Shown in pieces: positions 53,213 to 63,370 of a stretch of DNA of 64,000 bases. The notes under the pieces were generated by a model, which saw only the letters and a list, made by a program, of their open reading frames with translations, had not been told where the DNA came from and did no database searches. The first letter of the stretch is position 1; every line of letters begins with the position of its first letter. Made by a program: the position numbers and the translations under genes. The stretch spans positions 1,364,001-1,428,000 of the forward strand of contig NZ_CP023067.1 of the NCBI RefSeq assembly GCF_002288525.1. Direction: 5' to 3'. The stretch comes from Sinorhizobium sojae CCBAU 05684 (GTDB lineage Bacteria > Pseudomonadota > Alphaproteobacteria > Rhizobiales > Rhizobiaceae).

Positions 53213-56200
53213 ATGATACCTGGCCTCGACGCGAAGAGGATTGTGGCGGCAACACGGGAAGTGACGATCGGGCCGGTGCCCTCCGGCGCCGAGGCGCTGA
53301 TCCTTGCGGACCTGGCGCGGGCCGGAACGCCCGTCGCCTATTTCCTTTCCGACGGCCAGCGCATCGCCGATCTCGAGCAGGTCCTCGGCTTCGTGGCGCC
53401 CGACATCCCCGTCCTGACGCTGCCGGGCTGGGACTGCCTGCCTTACGACCGCGTGTCGCCGAGTGCCGATATCTCGGCGCGGAGGCTCGCGGCGCTGAGC
53501 GCGCTCATCGCGCATCGGGAAAAGCCGCATCCGGCGATCGTGCTCGTCACCGTCAACGCCGCGCTTCAGAAGATTTCGCCGCGGCAGGTGATCGAGGGTC
53601 TCGCCTTTTCGGCGCGGCCGGGCAACCAGGTGCGCATGGACGATCTCGCCGCGCGGCTGGAGCGAAACGGATTCGAGCGCGTTCCGACCGTGCGCGAGGT
53701 TGGCGAGTTTGCCGTGCGGGGCGGCATTCTCGACGTCTACGTGCCCGGCGGCGGCGAGCCGCTGCGTCTCGATTTCTTCGGTGACACGCTGGAAACGATC
53801 CGCTCCTTCGATCCGGTCAGCCAGCGCACGACGGGGCAGGTGCGTTCCCTCGATCTCAATCCAATGAGCGAAGTGTCGCTGACGCCGGAGACCATCAGCC
53901 ATTTCCGCAAGCAGTATCTCTCGCTCTTCGGCGCGGCGACGCGCGATGATGCGCTTTACCAGGCCGTCTCCGAAGGGCGCCGCTATGCCGGCATGGAGCA
54001 TTGGCTGCCGCTCTTCTACGATCGCCTGGAAACGGTTTTCGATTACCTCGACGGCTTCCGTATCGTCACGGATCACCTGGCCCGCGAAGCGGCCGCGGAA
54101 CGCGCGAAGCTGATCCTCGACTACTATGACGCGCGGCTCGTATCCGCATCTCCGGGCAAGACGCAGCTCTCCCAGGGCACGCCCTACAAGCCCGTGCCGG
54201 CGGAACTTCTCTATCTCGGCGCCGACGGGTTTGGCGCGGCATTGACCGAGCGAAGCGCCGTGCGCCTCTCGCCCTTCACCGAACATGAGGGGGAGGCGCG
54301 CCAGTTCGTTACCGTCGAAGCGCGTCAGGGCCTGCGCTGGGCCAAGGCTGTAGGGGAGGAGAGTGACGGCGAACGCGCCAACGTCTTCGACCAGGCGGTC
54401 AAGCATATCGCCGAAAAGCGGGCGAAGGGGGCGAAGGTCGTCATTTCCGGTTGGACGGAAGGATCGCTCGACCGGCTCATCCAGGTTCTTGCCGAGCATG
54501 GCCTTGCCAGGATACGTCCGATCAAGGCGCTGTCAGATCTCGGCTCGCTGAAGCCGGGCGAGGCGGCGTCCGCGGTCCTCAGCCTCGAAGCGGGTTTCGA
54601 AGCCGGCGATCTCGTGATCATCGGCGAGCAGGACATTCTCGGCGACCGCCTGGTACGCCGGTCGAAGCGCCGCAAGCGCGGCGCCGATTTCATTGCCGAG
54701 GTGACCGGCCTCGACGAGGGCAGCTATGTCGTGCATGCGGAACACGGCATCGGCCGCTTTGTCGGCCTGCGCACGATCGAGGCCGCCGGCGCGCCGCATG
54801 ACTGCCTCGAGCTCCTCTATGCCGACAACGCCAAGCTCTTCCTGCCGGTGGAAAATATCGAGCTTCTGTCGCGCTACGGCTCGGAAGGCACCGACGCCAT
54901 CCTCGACAAGCTCGGCGGCGTCGCCTGGCAGGCCCGCAAGGCCAAGCTCAAGAAGCGGCTGCTCGACATGGCCGGCGGCCTTATCCGCATTGCCGCCGAA
55001 CGGCACACGCGTCACGCCCCGGTTCTCGTGGCGCATGACGGGGTCTATGACGAATTCGCAGCGCGCTTCCCCTATGACGAGACCGAGGACCAGTTGAACT
55101 CGATCGATGCGGTTCGCGACGACCTCGGCAGCGGCCGGCCGATGGACCGCCTGGTCTGCGGCGATGTCGGATTCGGCAAGACGGAGGTGGCGCTGCGCGC
55201 CGCCTTCATTGCGGCAATGAACGGCGTTCAGGTTGCCGTCGTCGTGCCGACGACCTTGCTGGCGCGGCAGCATTTCAAGACCTTCGCCGAGCGTTTCCGC
55301 GGTCTGCCGGTGCGCATCCAGCAGGCGTCCCGGCTTGTCGGCTCGAAGGAGCTTGCGCTGACCAAGAAGGAAGTCGGGGACGGTAAGACCGACATTGTCA
55401 TCGGCACCCATGCGCTGCTCGGTTCTTCGATCAAGTTCGCCAATCTCGGCCTGCTCATCATCGACGAAGAGCAGCATTTCGGCGTCAAGCACAAGGAGCG
55501 GCTCAAGGAGCTGAAGACCGACATCCATGTGCTGACGTTATCGGCGACGCCGATTCCGCGCACGCTGCAGTTGGCATTGACCGGCGTTCGCGAATTGTCG
55601 CTGATCACCACGCCGCCGGTCGATCGCATGGCGGTGCGCACCTTCATCTCGCCCTTCGATGCGCTGGTGATCCGCGAGACCCTCATGCGCGAGCACTACC
55701 GCGGCGGCCAGAGCTTTTACGTCTGCCCCCGGGTGAGCGACCTCTCCGATGTTCACGAATTCCTGAAATCCGACGTGCCCGAATTGAAGGTCGCGGTGGC
55801 GCACGGCCAGATGCCGGCAACCGAACTCGAGGACATCATGAACGCCTTCTATGAGGGCCTCTATGACGTGCTTCTCTCGACGACGATCGTCGAATCGGGT
55901 CTCGACGTGCCGACCGCCAACACGTTGATCGTCCACCGCGCAGACATGTTCGGCCTTGCCCAGCTCTACCAGCTGCGCGGCCGGGTCGGGCGTTCGAAGG
56001 TGCGCGCCTTCGCGCTCTTCACGCTGCCCGTCAACAAGACGCTGACGGGGCCGGCGGAGCGCAGACTGAAGGTGCTGCAGTCGCTCGACACGCTCGGTGC
56101 CGGCTTCCAGCTTGCGAGCCACGACCTCGACATTCGCGGCGCGGGCAATCTGCTCGGCGAAGAGCAGTCCGGCCATATCAAGGAGGTCGGCTTCGAGCTT

Positions 56201-56719
56201 TACCAGCAGATGCTCGAGGAGGCGGTCGCCGAACTCAAGGGCGAGGAGGAGATCCTCGATACCGGCTGGTCGCCGCAGATCTCGGTCGGGACGCCGGTGA
56301 TGATCCCGGAAGAATATGTGCCCGATCTCAATCTCCGCCTCGGCCTCTATCGGCGTCTCGGCGAACTGACGGACCTCAAGGAAATCGACGGCTTCGGCGC
56401 CGAATTGATCGACCGCTTCGGCCCGCTGCCGATTGAGGTCCAGCACCTCCTGAAGATCGTCTATATCAAGTCGCTGTGCCGCACGGCCAATGTCGAAAAG
56501 CTCGATGCCGGGCCTAAGGGCGTCGTCGTCCAGTTCCGCAACAAGGAGTTCCCCAACCCGGCTGCCCTCGTCGGCTATATCGCCAAGCAGGGGACGGTCG
56601 CCAAGATCCGGCCGGATCAGAGCATTTTCTTCCAGCGTGAGCTTGCAACGCCGGAGAAGCGGCTTTCGGGCGCCGCCATGGTGATGACCCAGCTTGCCGG
56701 GCTTGCCAAGGCGGGCTGA
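53213..56719 (+). CDS. mfd: Transcription-repair coupling factor Mfd
   Basis: Removes RNA polymerase stalled at lesions and recruits UvrA. 1168 residues, normal length. N-terminal UvrB-like domain (DCLPYDRVSPSADISARRLA, RGGILDVYVPGGGEPLRLDF); RNA polymerase interaction domain with AEHGIGRFVGL near 510; Walker A GDVGFGKT near 649; DEEQHFGV; SATPIPRTLQLAL; C-terminal TRCF domain from about 1010. The ATG at 53213 is 21 bases after a RIME element. A strong terminator follows. Confidence 0.97.
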   Translation: MIPGLDAKRIVAATREVTIGPVPSGAEALILADLARAGTPVAYFLSDGQRIADLEQVLGFVAPDIPVLTLPGWDCLPYDRVSPSADISARRLAALSALIAHREKPHPAIVLVTVNAALQKISPRQVIEGLAFSARPGNQVRMDDLAARLERNGFERVPTVREVGEFAVRGGILDVYVPGGGEPLRLDFFGDTLETIRSFDPVSQRTTGQVRSLDLNPMSEVSLTPETISHFRKQYLSLFGAATRDDALYQAVSEGRRYAGMEHWLPLFYDRLETVFDYLDGFRIVTDHLAREAAAERAKLILDYYDARLVSASPGKTQLSQGTPYKPVPAELLYLGADGFGAALTERSAVRLSPFTEHEGEARQFVTVEARQGLRWAKAVGEESDGERANVFDQAVKHIAEKRAKGAKVVISGWTEGSLDRLIQVLAEHGLARIRPIKALSDLGSLKPGEAASAVLSLEAGFEAGDLVIIGEQDILGDRLVRRSKRRKRGADFIAEVTGLDEGSYVVHAEHGIGRFVGLRTIEAAGAPHDCLELLYADNAKLFLPVENIELLSRYGSEGTDAILDKLGGVAWQARKAKLKKRLLDMAGGLIRIAAERHTRHAPVLVAHDGVYDEFAARFPYDETEDQLNSIDAVRDDLGSGRPMDRLVCGDVGFGKTEVALRAAFIAAMNGVQVAVVVPTTLLARQHFKTFAERFRGLPVRIQQASRLVGSKELALTKKEVGDGKTDIVIGTHALLGSSIKFANLGLLIIDEEQHFGVKHKERLKELKTDIHVLTLSATPIPRTLQLALTGVRELSLITTPPVDRMAVRTFISPFDALVIRETLMREHYRGGQSFYVCPRVSDLSDVHEFLKSDVPELKVAVAHGQMPATELEDIMNAFYEGLYDVLLSTTIVESGLDVPTANTLIVHRADMFGLAQLYQLRGRVGRSKVRAFALFTLPVNKTLTGPAERRLKVLQSLDTLGAGFQLASHDLDIRGAGNLLGEEQSGHIKEVGFELYQQMLEEAVAELKGEEEILDTGWSPQISVGTPVMIPEEYVPDLNLRLGLYRRLGELTDLKEIDGFGAELIDRFGPLPIEVQHLLKIVYIKSLCRTANVEKLDAGPKGVVVQFRNKEFPNPAALVGYIAKQGTVAKIRPDQSIFFQRELATPEKRLSGAAMVMTQLAGLAKAG

Positions 56720-56792
56720 GAGGGCGACGGGGTGGTGCGGTGCGGCCTCGACGCAGGCGGAAACTCTCTCCAATTCAATTCCCGGTCTGCCG

Positions 56793-56843
56793 AAAGACCC
56801 CTCCCCAACCACAAGCGGGAGGGGTTGGGGAGGGTCTTTTTCC
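56793..56843. terminator. Bidirectional terminator between mfd and the DsbA-family gene
   Basis: AAAGACCC(C)TCCCCAACC / GGTTGGGGAGGGTCTTT stem with T-runs on both strands, between two convergent genes. Confidence 0.8.
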
Positions 56844-56853
56844 CCTGTAACCG

Positions 56854-57519
56854 TCAATGCGCCGGGTGGGCGGCTTTCATCGCCGCGAGTTCGCGCAGGG
56901 CGTTGGTCAGCACATCGACCGACTGCGCACCCATCACCGCATATTGCTGATCGAGGATGAAGCAGGGCACGCCGGTCACACCCATGTCGCGCGCCATATC
57001 GATCTCCTGCTTGACGGCGTCCTTGTCGGCGTCGGAGGAGAGGAGGGCGCCGATGACGGGGCGGTCGAGGCCGGCCTCTTCCGCAATGTCGAGCAGGACC
57101 GTATGATCGCCGACATTCTTGCCGTCCTCGAAATTCGCCTTGAAGAGCAGGCGCACGGTCTCGGCCTGTGCGGCGGGGCCGCTGGTGGCAGCCCAGCGGA
57201 TAAGGCGGTGGGCGTCGAGCGTGTTCGGGCTGATCTTCACCGCATCGAAGTCAAAGGCGATGCCGGCTTCGCGGCCGAGTCCTTCGAGCATTTCATGCGC
57301 GCGGTCGACGGCAGCCTGGCCGCCCAGCTTTGCCGCCAGGTGGCGCTTGTGGTCGACGCCCTCCGGTGGCAGATCGGGGTTGAGCTGATAGGGGCGCCAT
57401 TGGATTGCGACCTGCACCTCTCCGGCCACATTGGCGATCGCCTGGTCGAGGCGATTCTTGCCGAGATAGCACCACGGGCAGACGACGTCGGAGACGATAT
57501 CGATACTGACGGTTTCCAT
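56854..57519 (-). CDS. DsbA-family thiol oxidoreductase (FrnE-like)
   Basis: The 221-residue protein has the thioredoxin-fold active site CPWC at 14-17 (DVVCPWCYLGKNRLDQA), a long helical insertion (ISPNTLDAHRLIRWAATSGP), and cis-Pro region GVTGVPCFILDQQYAVMGAQ. No signal peptide, so cytosolic, as for FrnE and 2-hydroxychromene-2-carboxylate isomerase relatives. Probably a disulfide isomerase or oxidative-stress protein. Confidence 0.9.
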   Translation of the reverse strand: METVSIDIVSDVVCPWCYLGKNRLDQAIANVAGEVQVAIQWRPYQLNPDLPPEGVDHKRHLAAKLGGQAAVDRAHEMLEGLGREAGIAFDFDAVKISPNTLDAHRLIRWAATSGPAAQAETVRLLFKANFEDGKNVGDHTVLLDIAEEAGLDRPVIGALLSSDADKDAVKQEIDMARDMGVTGVPCFILDQQYAVMGAQSVDVLTNALRELAAMKAAHPAH

Positions 57520-57551
57520 GGTGCGGCCTTTCCCGTTTCGCTTGCGCTGCC

Positions 57552-57598
57552 AAAGAGTTACAGCGACATTGGCGTCTTAAAAGACGCGCGTCGCTTCG
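57552..57598 (+). repeat. Partial RIME-like element (tail only)
   Basis: AAAGAGTTACAGCGACATTGGCGTC...AAGACGCGCGTCGC; the tail palindrome, with a diverged right end. Confidence 0.55.
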
Positions 57599-57726
57599 GC
57601 GACGCGATTCTCGTTCTATGCATGACGTTGCCCGAACAGCTTCGCAAGCCTGGGCAACAACGCATCAAGGCTGCGACATAGGCCGGTGCGCTGCCTCTTT
57701 CAATGCGTTACCGAATGGATACCAGC

Positions 57727-59544
57727 TTACTGCGCACGCTCGTCCCACCAGGTCGGCAGCTGGTAGCCATAGAGGGGAACTTCTGCCGGCCGGCGGATAT
57801 GCTTCCAGCGGGCGATCCATTGTTCATCGAGATGGTAGAGCGGCACGACGTAGGAATTGTTGACCAGCAGCCGGTCATGCGCGCGCACGGCGGCGGTGAA
57901 ATCCTCGAGCGTTTGTGCCTGCAGGATATTGTTGATCAGCTTGTCGACGTCCTTGTTCGCAACTCCGGCGAAGTTCTCGCTGCCCGGCCTGTCGCGCGAC
58001 TGGGAGCCCCAACGGCCGACCTGTTCGACCCCCGGTGACAGCGACGACGGATAGGACTTGATGATCACGTCATAGTCGAAGGACTGGCTGCGCAGCTGGT
58101 ACTGGGAATCGTCAACCGTCCGCACCGTCGCGACGATCCCGAGCGGCGCCAGGAAGCGCTGATAGGCCAGCGCGATCTTCTCCTGGCCCGCATTCTGGCT
58201 CATGATCTCGAAGGTGAGCGGAGTGCCCGTCTTCTCATCGACCATCTTGCCGTCTTTGATGACATAGCCGGCTTCCCGAAGCAGCGTCACCGCTTCCCTC
58301 AGCACATTGCGGTCGCGGCCGGATCCGTCGGTGACGGGAAGACGGTAGGTTCCGTCGAGGATCGCCGGATTGATCCGCTCCCGGACATCCCCCATCAGTT
58401 CGAGCTCGCGGTCGTCGGCGGCGACGCCCAGGAAGGAAAGCGACGAGTTCTGCCAGTAGCTCTGCGTCCGCGTATAGGCTCCGTCGAAGAGGTTCTTGTT
58501 CACCCACTCGAAGTCGAAGACAAGCGCGAGGCCCTGGCGAAGCTTGATGTTGTCGAACATCGGCCTGCGGCTGTTGAAGACGAATCCGAGCATGCCCGAG
58601 GGGGTCTTGGGCTTGAAGCTTTCCTTGACCACATTGCCGGACTGAACCGCCGGGAAAACGTAGGCGCGCGCCCATTTGGTCGCGCTGCCCTCCGGGTAGA
58701 CGTCGACCTCGCCCTTCTTGAAGGCCTCGAACAGGGTGTTTTCCTGGAGGAAATACTCGACGGAAATTTCATCGTAATTGTCGACGCCGATCTTCGAGGG
58801 CAGCTCCTTGCCCCAATAATCGGGATTGCGCCGGTAGACGATCCGCTCGCCCGGTCTCACCTCGCCAACGCGATAGGGGCCGGAACCGAGCGGCGGCTCG
58901 AGCGTCGTCCTGTCGAACGTCTCGACATTGACGGCATGCTTCGGCAGTACCGGCGAAAGGGCGAGCAGCAGCGGGAATTCGCGATCCGCTTCCTCCGTGA
59001 AGGAGAAGCGCACGCTGCGCTCTCCAACCTTTTCCAGCTTCTCCACCTTCGACAGGCGATTGCTGAAGGGCGCGCGTCCCTTGTCGCGCAGCAGTTCGAA
59101 GGTAAAGATGACATCCTCGGCGGTCACCGGCCGGCCGTCGGCCCAGCGCGCCTTGGGGTTCAGGTTGAACTGGATGAAGGTGCGATCCTCGTCCCACTCG
59201 ACAGTCTCGGCAAGCAGCCCATACATGGTGAAGGGCTCATCCTGGGAGCGCTGCATCAGCGACTCGTAGACCAGATTGCCGAATGCCGGGTCCCACATGC
59301 CGCGCGCGGTGGTGCGCATGCTCTTCAGGATGAAGGGATTGAGGCTGTCGAAGGTGCCGACGACGCCATACGCGATCTTGCCCCCCTTCTTCACATCCGG
59401 ATTGACGTAGGGGAAGTGCTTGAAATCGGCCGGCAGGGCAGGCTCGCCATGCATCGCGATGGCGTGCACCGGTTCCGCGGCGGCTTGATGGGCCGCCAGG
59501 CCGGATGCCAGGAGCATGACCAGGCCGGAAAGAATTGCGCGCAA
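57727..59544 (-). CDS. ABC transporter substrate-binding protein, peptide/YejA type
   Basis: A periplasmic family 5 solute-binding protein of 605 residues from a TTG at 59544, preceded by GGGAGG at five bases. Signal peptide SGLVMLLASGLAAHQAAAEP. Core: YVNPDVKKGGKIAYGVVGTF, LNPKARWADGRPVTAEDVIF, YRVGEVRPGERIVYRRNPDY and DEQWIARWKHIRRPAEVPLY. The open frame extends to 59742 but that part contains a second hydrophobic run and no family sequence. No permease or ATPase genes are adjacent, so it must use a transporter elsewhere. Confidence 0.88.
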   Translation of the reverse strand: MRAILSGLVMLLASGLAAHQAAAEPVHAIAMHGEPALPADFKHFPYVNPDVKKGGKIAYGVVGTFDSLNPFILKSMRTTARGMWDPAFGNLVYESLMQRSQDEPFTMYGLLAETVEWDEDRTFIQFNLNPKARWADGRPVTAEDVIFTFELLRDKGRAPFSNRLSKVEKLEKVGERSVRFSFTEEADREFPLLLALSPVLPKHAVNVETFDRTTLEPPLGSGPYRVGEVRPGERIVYRRNPDYWGKELPSKIGVDNYDEISVEYFLQENTLFEAFKKGEVDVYPEGSATKWARAYVFPAVQSGNVVKESFKPKTPSGMLGFVFNSRRPMFDNIKLRQGLALVFDFEWVNKNLFDGAYTRTQSYWQNSSLSFLGVAADDRELELMGDVRERINPAILDGTYRLPVTDGSGRDRNVLREAVTLLREAGYVIKDGKMVDEKTGTPLTFEIMSQNAGQEKIALAYQRFLAPLGIVATVRTVDDSQYQLRSQSFDYDVIIKSYPSSLSPGVEQVGRWGSQSRDRPGSENFAGVANKDVDKLINNILQAQTLEDFTAAVRAHDRLLVNNSYVVPLYHLDEQWIARWKHIRRPAEVPLYGYQLPTWWDERAQ

Positions 59545-59789
59545 CTTGACCTCCCGTGGGATCCTATCTGTACTGCCGATTCCCGGCACGTTACCAATGC
59601 GCACGCATATTTCCCACAAACTCAAAAAATGCAACGAAACACTGGATAAAAGGCACGAGCCAATGTAACAGGTGTTTCCGGAATCGGGGCCATTCAAAAG
59701 CCTCATTTGGCCAACAGGACAGCGGCGGCTGACGATATTCACCAGCGGAACGGCAGTTTCGTGACCGGATTTCAGGAGACGGAATCACA

Positions 59790-60419
59790 ATGATCTTCAA
59801 GTCGAACTTCACCAAACGCGCGGGTATGGCAGCGCTGGCGCTCACCGTAGCAGCCGCCGGCGTGCCGGGCGTTGCATCCGCGCAGCAGGCGGGGGGCAAG
59901 GCGCCGCGTGGTTGGTTCAAGGTCTGCACAAAGCAGGAGGACAACGACGTCTGCATCGTGCAGAACCTGCTTACCGCCAATAACGGCCAGCTCGTCACTG
60001 CGGTCGGCCTGATCACCGTCTCCGGCAAGGTCAATCGCAAGGCGCTGCAGGTTTCCGTACCGTCCGCGCGCATGATCCCGCCGGGCGTCCAGATGCAGAT
60101 CGACGGCGGCAAGGCCGTCAAGCTCGACTACGCGATCTGCATGCCCGACAAGTGCGTCGCCGAGGCGCCGCTTTCCGACGCAGTGATCGCCAGCCTGAAG
60201 AAGGGCAATGAGGTCGTCTTTACGTCGGTCAATTTCCAGCGCGCTCCCAATCCCATCAAGATGACGCTGGAAGGCTTCACCGGCGTCTTTGACGGCGAGC
60301 CGATCGAACAGTCGCAGCTCGAAGAGCGTCAGCGCCTGCTGCAGGAGGAAATGCAGAAGAAGGCCGAGGACGCGCGCAAGAAGCTGGAAGAGGCGCAGAA
60401 GGCCGCCAAGCAGCAGTAA
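59790..60419 (+). CDS. Invasion-associated locus B (IalB) family protein
   Basis: The 209-residue protein has a signal peptide (GMAALALTVAAAGVPGVASA, cleavage near ASAQQ) and an IalB domain: WFKVCTKQEDNDVCIVQNLL, GLITVSGKVNRKALQVSVPS, YAICMPDKCVAEAPL, with paired Cys suggesting disulfides. The C-terminal 40 residues are a charged coiled coil (LEERQRLLQEEMQKKAEDAR), longer than in Bartonella IalB. Envelope protein of unclear biochemical role. AGGAGACGG precedes the ATG, and a terminator follows. Confidence 0.92.
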   Translation: MIFKSNFTKRAGMAALALTVAAAGVPGVASAQQAGGKAPRGWFKVCTKQEDNDVCIVQNLLTANNGQLVTAVGLITVSGKVNRKALQVSVPSARMIPPGVQMQIDGGKAVKLDYAICMPDKCVAEAPLSDAVIASLKKGNEVVFTSVNFQRAPNPIKMTLEGFTGVFDGEPIEQSQLEERQRLLQEEMQKKAEDARKKLEEAQKAAKQQ

Positions 60420-60449
60420 GCGCGAAGCACCTACGAGCGAGTTCAGAAG

Positions 60450-60473
60450 CGCCCGGCATTGTCCGGGCGTTTC
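60450..60473 (+). terminator. Terminator after ialB
   Basis: CGCCCGG/CCGGGCG stem, six-base loop, followed by TTTCTC, 30 bases after the IalB stop. Confidence 0.7.
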
Positions 60474-60491
60474 TCGTATCGATCGCCGAAA

Positions 60492-60525
60492 AGAAAAAGG
60501 TGCGAGCGGCTTCCCGCTCGCACCT
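60492..60525 (-). terminator. Terminator after hspQ
   Basis: GGTGCGAGCGG/CCGCTCGCACC stem with a four-base loop, followed on the minus strand by TTTTTCTTTTC. Confidence 0.78.
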
Positions 60526-60571
60526 GCTTTGGCTCACGATCTTGTGTCGAATCGACCCAAAATCATCGTGG

Positions 60572-60901
60572 TCAATGCTGGTAGACGGCCTTGGGCCTGT
60601 AGTGGCTATCGTCGGCCTTTTCAAACAGGGCGTCTACCTGAGCGTGCCGGATCGGCTGCCCGGTCTCGTCGGAGACGAGGTTCTGTTCCGAGACGTAGGC
60701 GACATATTCGCTGTCGTCGTTCTCGGCGAACAGGTGATAAAAAGGTTGATCCTTGGTTGGCCGGATCTCCTGCGGAATTGCATTCCACCAATCCTCGGTG
60801 TTTGCATATTCCGGATCGACGTCGAAGATGACGCCCCGAAACGGGAAGTACCGGTGCCGGACCACCTGCCCGATCTCGAATTTCGCGTTTCTCTGTTTCA
60901 T
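60572..60901 (-). CDS. hspQ: Heat shock protein HspQ (hemimethylated-DNA-binding YccV family)
   Basis: The 109-residue protein begins KQRNAKFEIGQVVRHRYFPF then RGVIFDVDP and ends with AYVSEQNLVSD, the HspQ/YccV beta barrel. In enterobacteria HspQ is a Lon enhancer and slows DnaA accumulation. The start at 60901 matches the family N-terminus; an ATG at 60913 adds CCV and abuts its ribosome site. Its own terminator follows. Confidence 0.92.
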   Translation of the reverse strand: MKQRNAKFEIGQVVRHRYFPFRGVIFDVDPEYANTEDWWNAIPQEIRPTKDQPFYHLFAENDDSEYVAYVSEQNLVSDETGQPIRHAQVDALFEKADDSHYRPKAVYQH

Positions 60902-60969
60902 GACGCAACACATCCTTTCAGATCATATCTGGGTTGTCGCGTGTGGAACATCAATAGCTACGCGTGCCT

Positions 60970-61074
60970 ACTGCATGTCTCCTTTGATCGACCTCGATTC
61001 CAAGGACAAAGACATGCAGCAAATTAAAGTGTTACAGCGACCTTTGTGCGTCTGATAAGACGCGCGGCGCTGTA
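60970..61074 (+). repeat. RIME-like mosaic element (second head type, complete tail)
   Basis: Head ACTGCATGTCTCCTTTGATCG...AAAGACATGCAG (60970-61020) differs from the CGCATCGG head, but the tail GTTACAGCGACC...GCGCGGCGCTGTA (61031-61074) is the common one. This shows heads and tails combine as separate modules. Confidence 0.7.
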
Positions 61075-61103
61075 GTGACGACGCGTTAGTACCGTCGCAT
61101 TTG

Positions 61104-61138
61104 AGAAAAGGCGGGCCTCCGAGAGGCCCGCCTTTTCC
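61104..61138. terminator. Terminator after glnA
   Basis: AAAAGGCGGGCCT/AGGCCCGCCTTTT, a long stem flanked by A/T runs on both sides and so likely to work in both directions. Confidence 0.82.
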
Positions 61139-61181
61139 TGTCAAGTCCGGTCCACGCTGGAGCGGGCGGGGTCTGTCCGCA

Positions 61182-62591
61182 TCAGACGGAGTAGTACATG
61201 TCGAACTCGACCGGATGCGGGGTCATTTCGAAGCGCATGACTTCCTGCATCTTGAGTTCGATGAACGAGTCGATCTGGTCGTCGTCGAAGACGCCGCCGG
61301 CGGTCAGGAACTTGCGGTCCTTGTCGAGGCTTTCCAGAGCTTCTCGCAGGCTGCCGCAAACCGTCGGAATCTTCTTCAGTTCCTTGGGCGGCAGATCGTA
61401 GAGATCCTTGTCCATCGCCTTGCCCGGATGGATCTTGTTCTTGATGCCGTCGAGGCCGGCCATCAGCATGGCGGCGAAGGCGAGGTAGGGGTTCGCGCTC
61501 GGGTCGGGGAAGCGGACTTCGACGCGCTTTGCCTTCGGGTTGCTGCCGAAGGGAATGCGGCAGGAGGCCGAGCGGTTGCGGGCGGAATAGGCGAGCAGAA
61601 CCGGTGCTTCATAGCCCGGGACGAGGCGCTTGTAGGAGTTCGTCGACGGGTTGGTGAAGGCGTTGATCGCCTTGGCATGCTTGATGATGCCGCCGATGAA
61701 GTAGAGGCAGGTTTCCGAAAGGCCGGCATACTCGTCGCCGGCGAAGGTCGGCTTACCGTCCTTCCAGATCGACATGTGCACGTGCATGCCCGAACCGTTG
61801 TCGCCGAAGACCGGCTTCGGCATGAAGGTCGCGGTCTTGCCATAGGCATTGGCGACCTGATGCACGACATATTTGTAAATCTGCATCTTATCGGCGTTGC
61901 GGACGAGCGCGTCGAATTTGACGCCGAGCTCGTGCTGGGCGGCGGCCACTTCGTGGTGGTGCTTCTCCACCGTCACACCCATTTCGGCGAGCACCGTCAG
62001 CATCTCGGAGCGCATGTCCTGGCAGCTGTCGACCGGCGGAACCGGGAAGTAACCGCCCTTGACGCGCGGGCGATGGCCGAGGTTGCCCGTTTCGTAGTCG
62101 GAGTCGTCGTTGGAGGGCAGCTCGGTGCAGTCGAGCTTGAAGCCGGTATTGTAGGGATCGGCCTTGTACCGGACGTCGTCGAAGACGAAGAATTCGGCTT
62201 CCGGCCCGACGAAGACGGTGTCGCCGACGCCGGAGGCCTTGAGGTAGGCTTCGGCCTTTTTCGCGGTGCCGCGCGGGTCGCGGTTATAGGCTTCGCCGGA
62301 AACCGGATCGAGGATGTCGCACATGATGACCATGGTGGACTGCGCGAAGAACGGATCCATATGCGCCGTTTCCGGGTCGGGCATCAGCACCATGTCGGAC
62401 TCGTTGATGGCCTTCCAGCCGGCGATCGAGGAGCCGTCGAACATGACGCCGTCGGCGAACATGTCCTCGTCGACGACAACAACATCCATGGTCACATGCT
62501 GCAATTTGCCTTTTGGATCGGTAAAGCGCAGGTCGACGAATTTGACGTCGTTTTCCTGGATCTGCTTCAGAACGTCACTCGCAGTCGTCAT
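61182..62591 (-). CDS. glnA: Glutamine synthetase type I
   Basis: ATP-dependent ammonia assimilation; dodecamer. 469 residues from the ATG at 62591 after AGGGAATT. Motifs: [20 protein letters not shown], the ATP-binding region with [20 protein letters not shown], and the adenylylation site Tyr398 in [11 protein letters not shown], so it is subject to GlnE control. Cotranscribed behind glnB (94 bases), the standard rhizobial nitrogen operon. Confidence 0.98.
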   Translation of the reverse strand: MTTASDVLKQIQENDVKFVDLRFTDPKGKLQHVTMDVVVVDEDMFADGVMFDGSSIAGWKAINESDMVLMPDPETAHMDPFFAQSTMVIMCDILDPVSGEAYNRDPRGTAKKAEAYLKASGVGDTVFVGPEAEFFVFDDVRYKADPYNTGFKLDCTELPSNDDSDYETGNLGHRPRVKGGYFPVPPVDSCQDMRSEMLTVLAEMGVTVEKHHHEVAAAQHELGVKFDALVRNADKMQIYKYVVHQVANAYGKTATFMPKPVFGDNGSGMHVHMSIWKDGKPTFAGDEYAGLSETCLYFIGGIIKHAKAINAFTNPSTNSYKRLVPGYEAPVLLAYSARNRSASCRIPFGSNPKAKRVEVRFPDPSANPYLAFAAMLMAGLDGIKNKIHPGKAMDKDLYDLPPKELKKIPTVCGSLREALESLDKDRKFLTAGGVFDDDQIDSFIELKMQEVMRFEMTPHPVEFDMYYSV

Positions 62592-62684
62592 TTTTTGTAA
62601 TTCCCTGTGTGAGATAACCAAGGTTTGACAATTCGGGGCCGGACGGCCCCAAGGATCGAACGAGGGTATGAGTAGAATGGGTGA

Positions 62685-63370
<686 letters not shown>

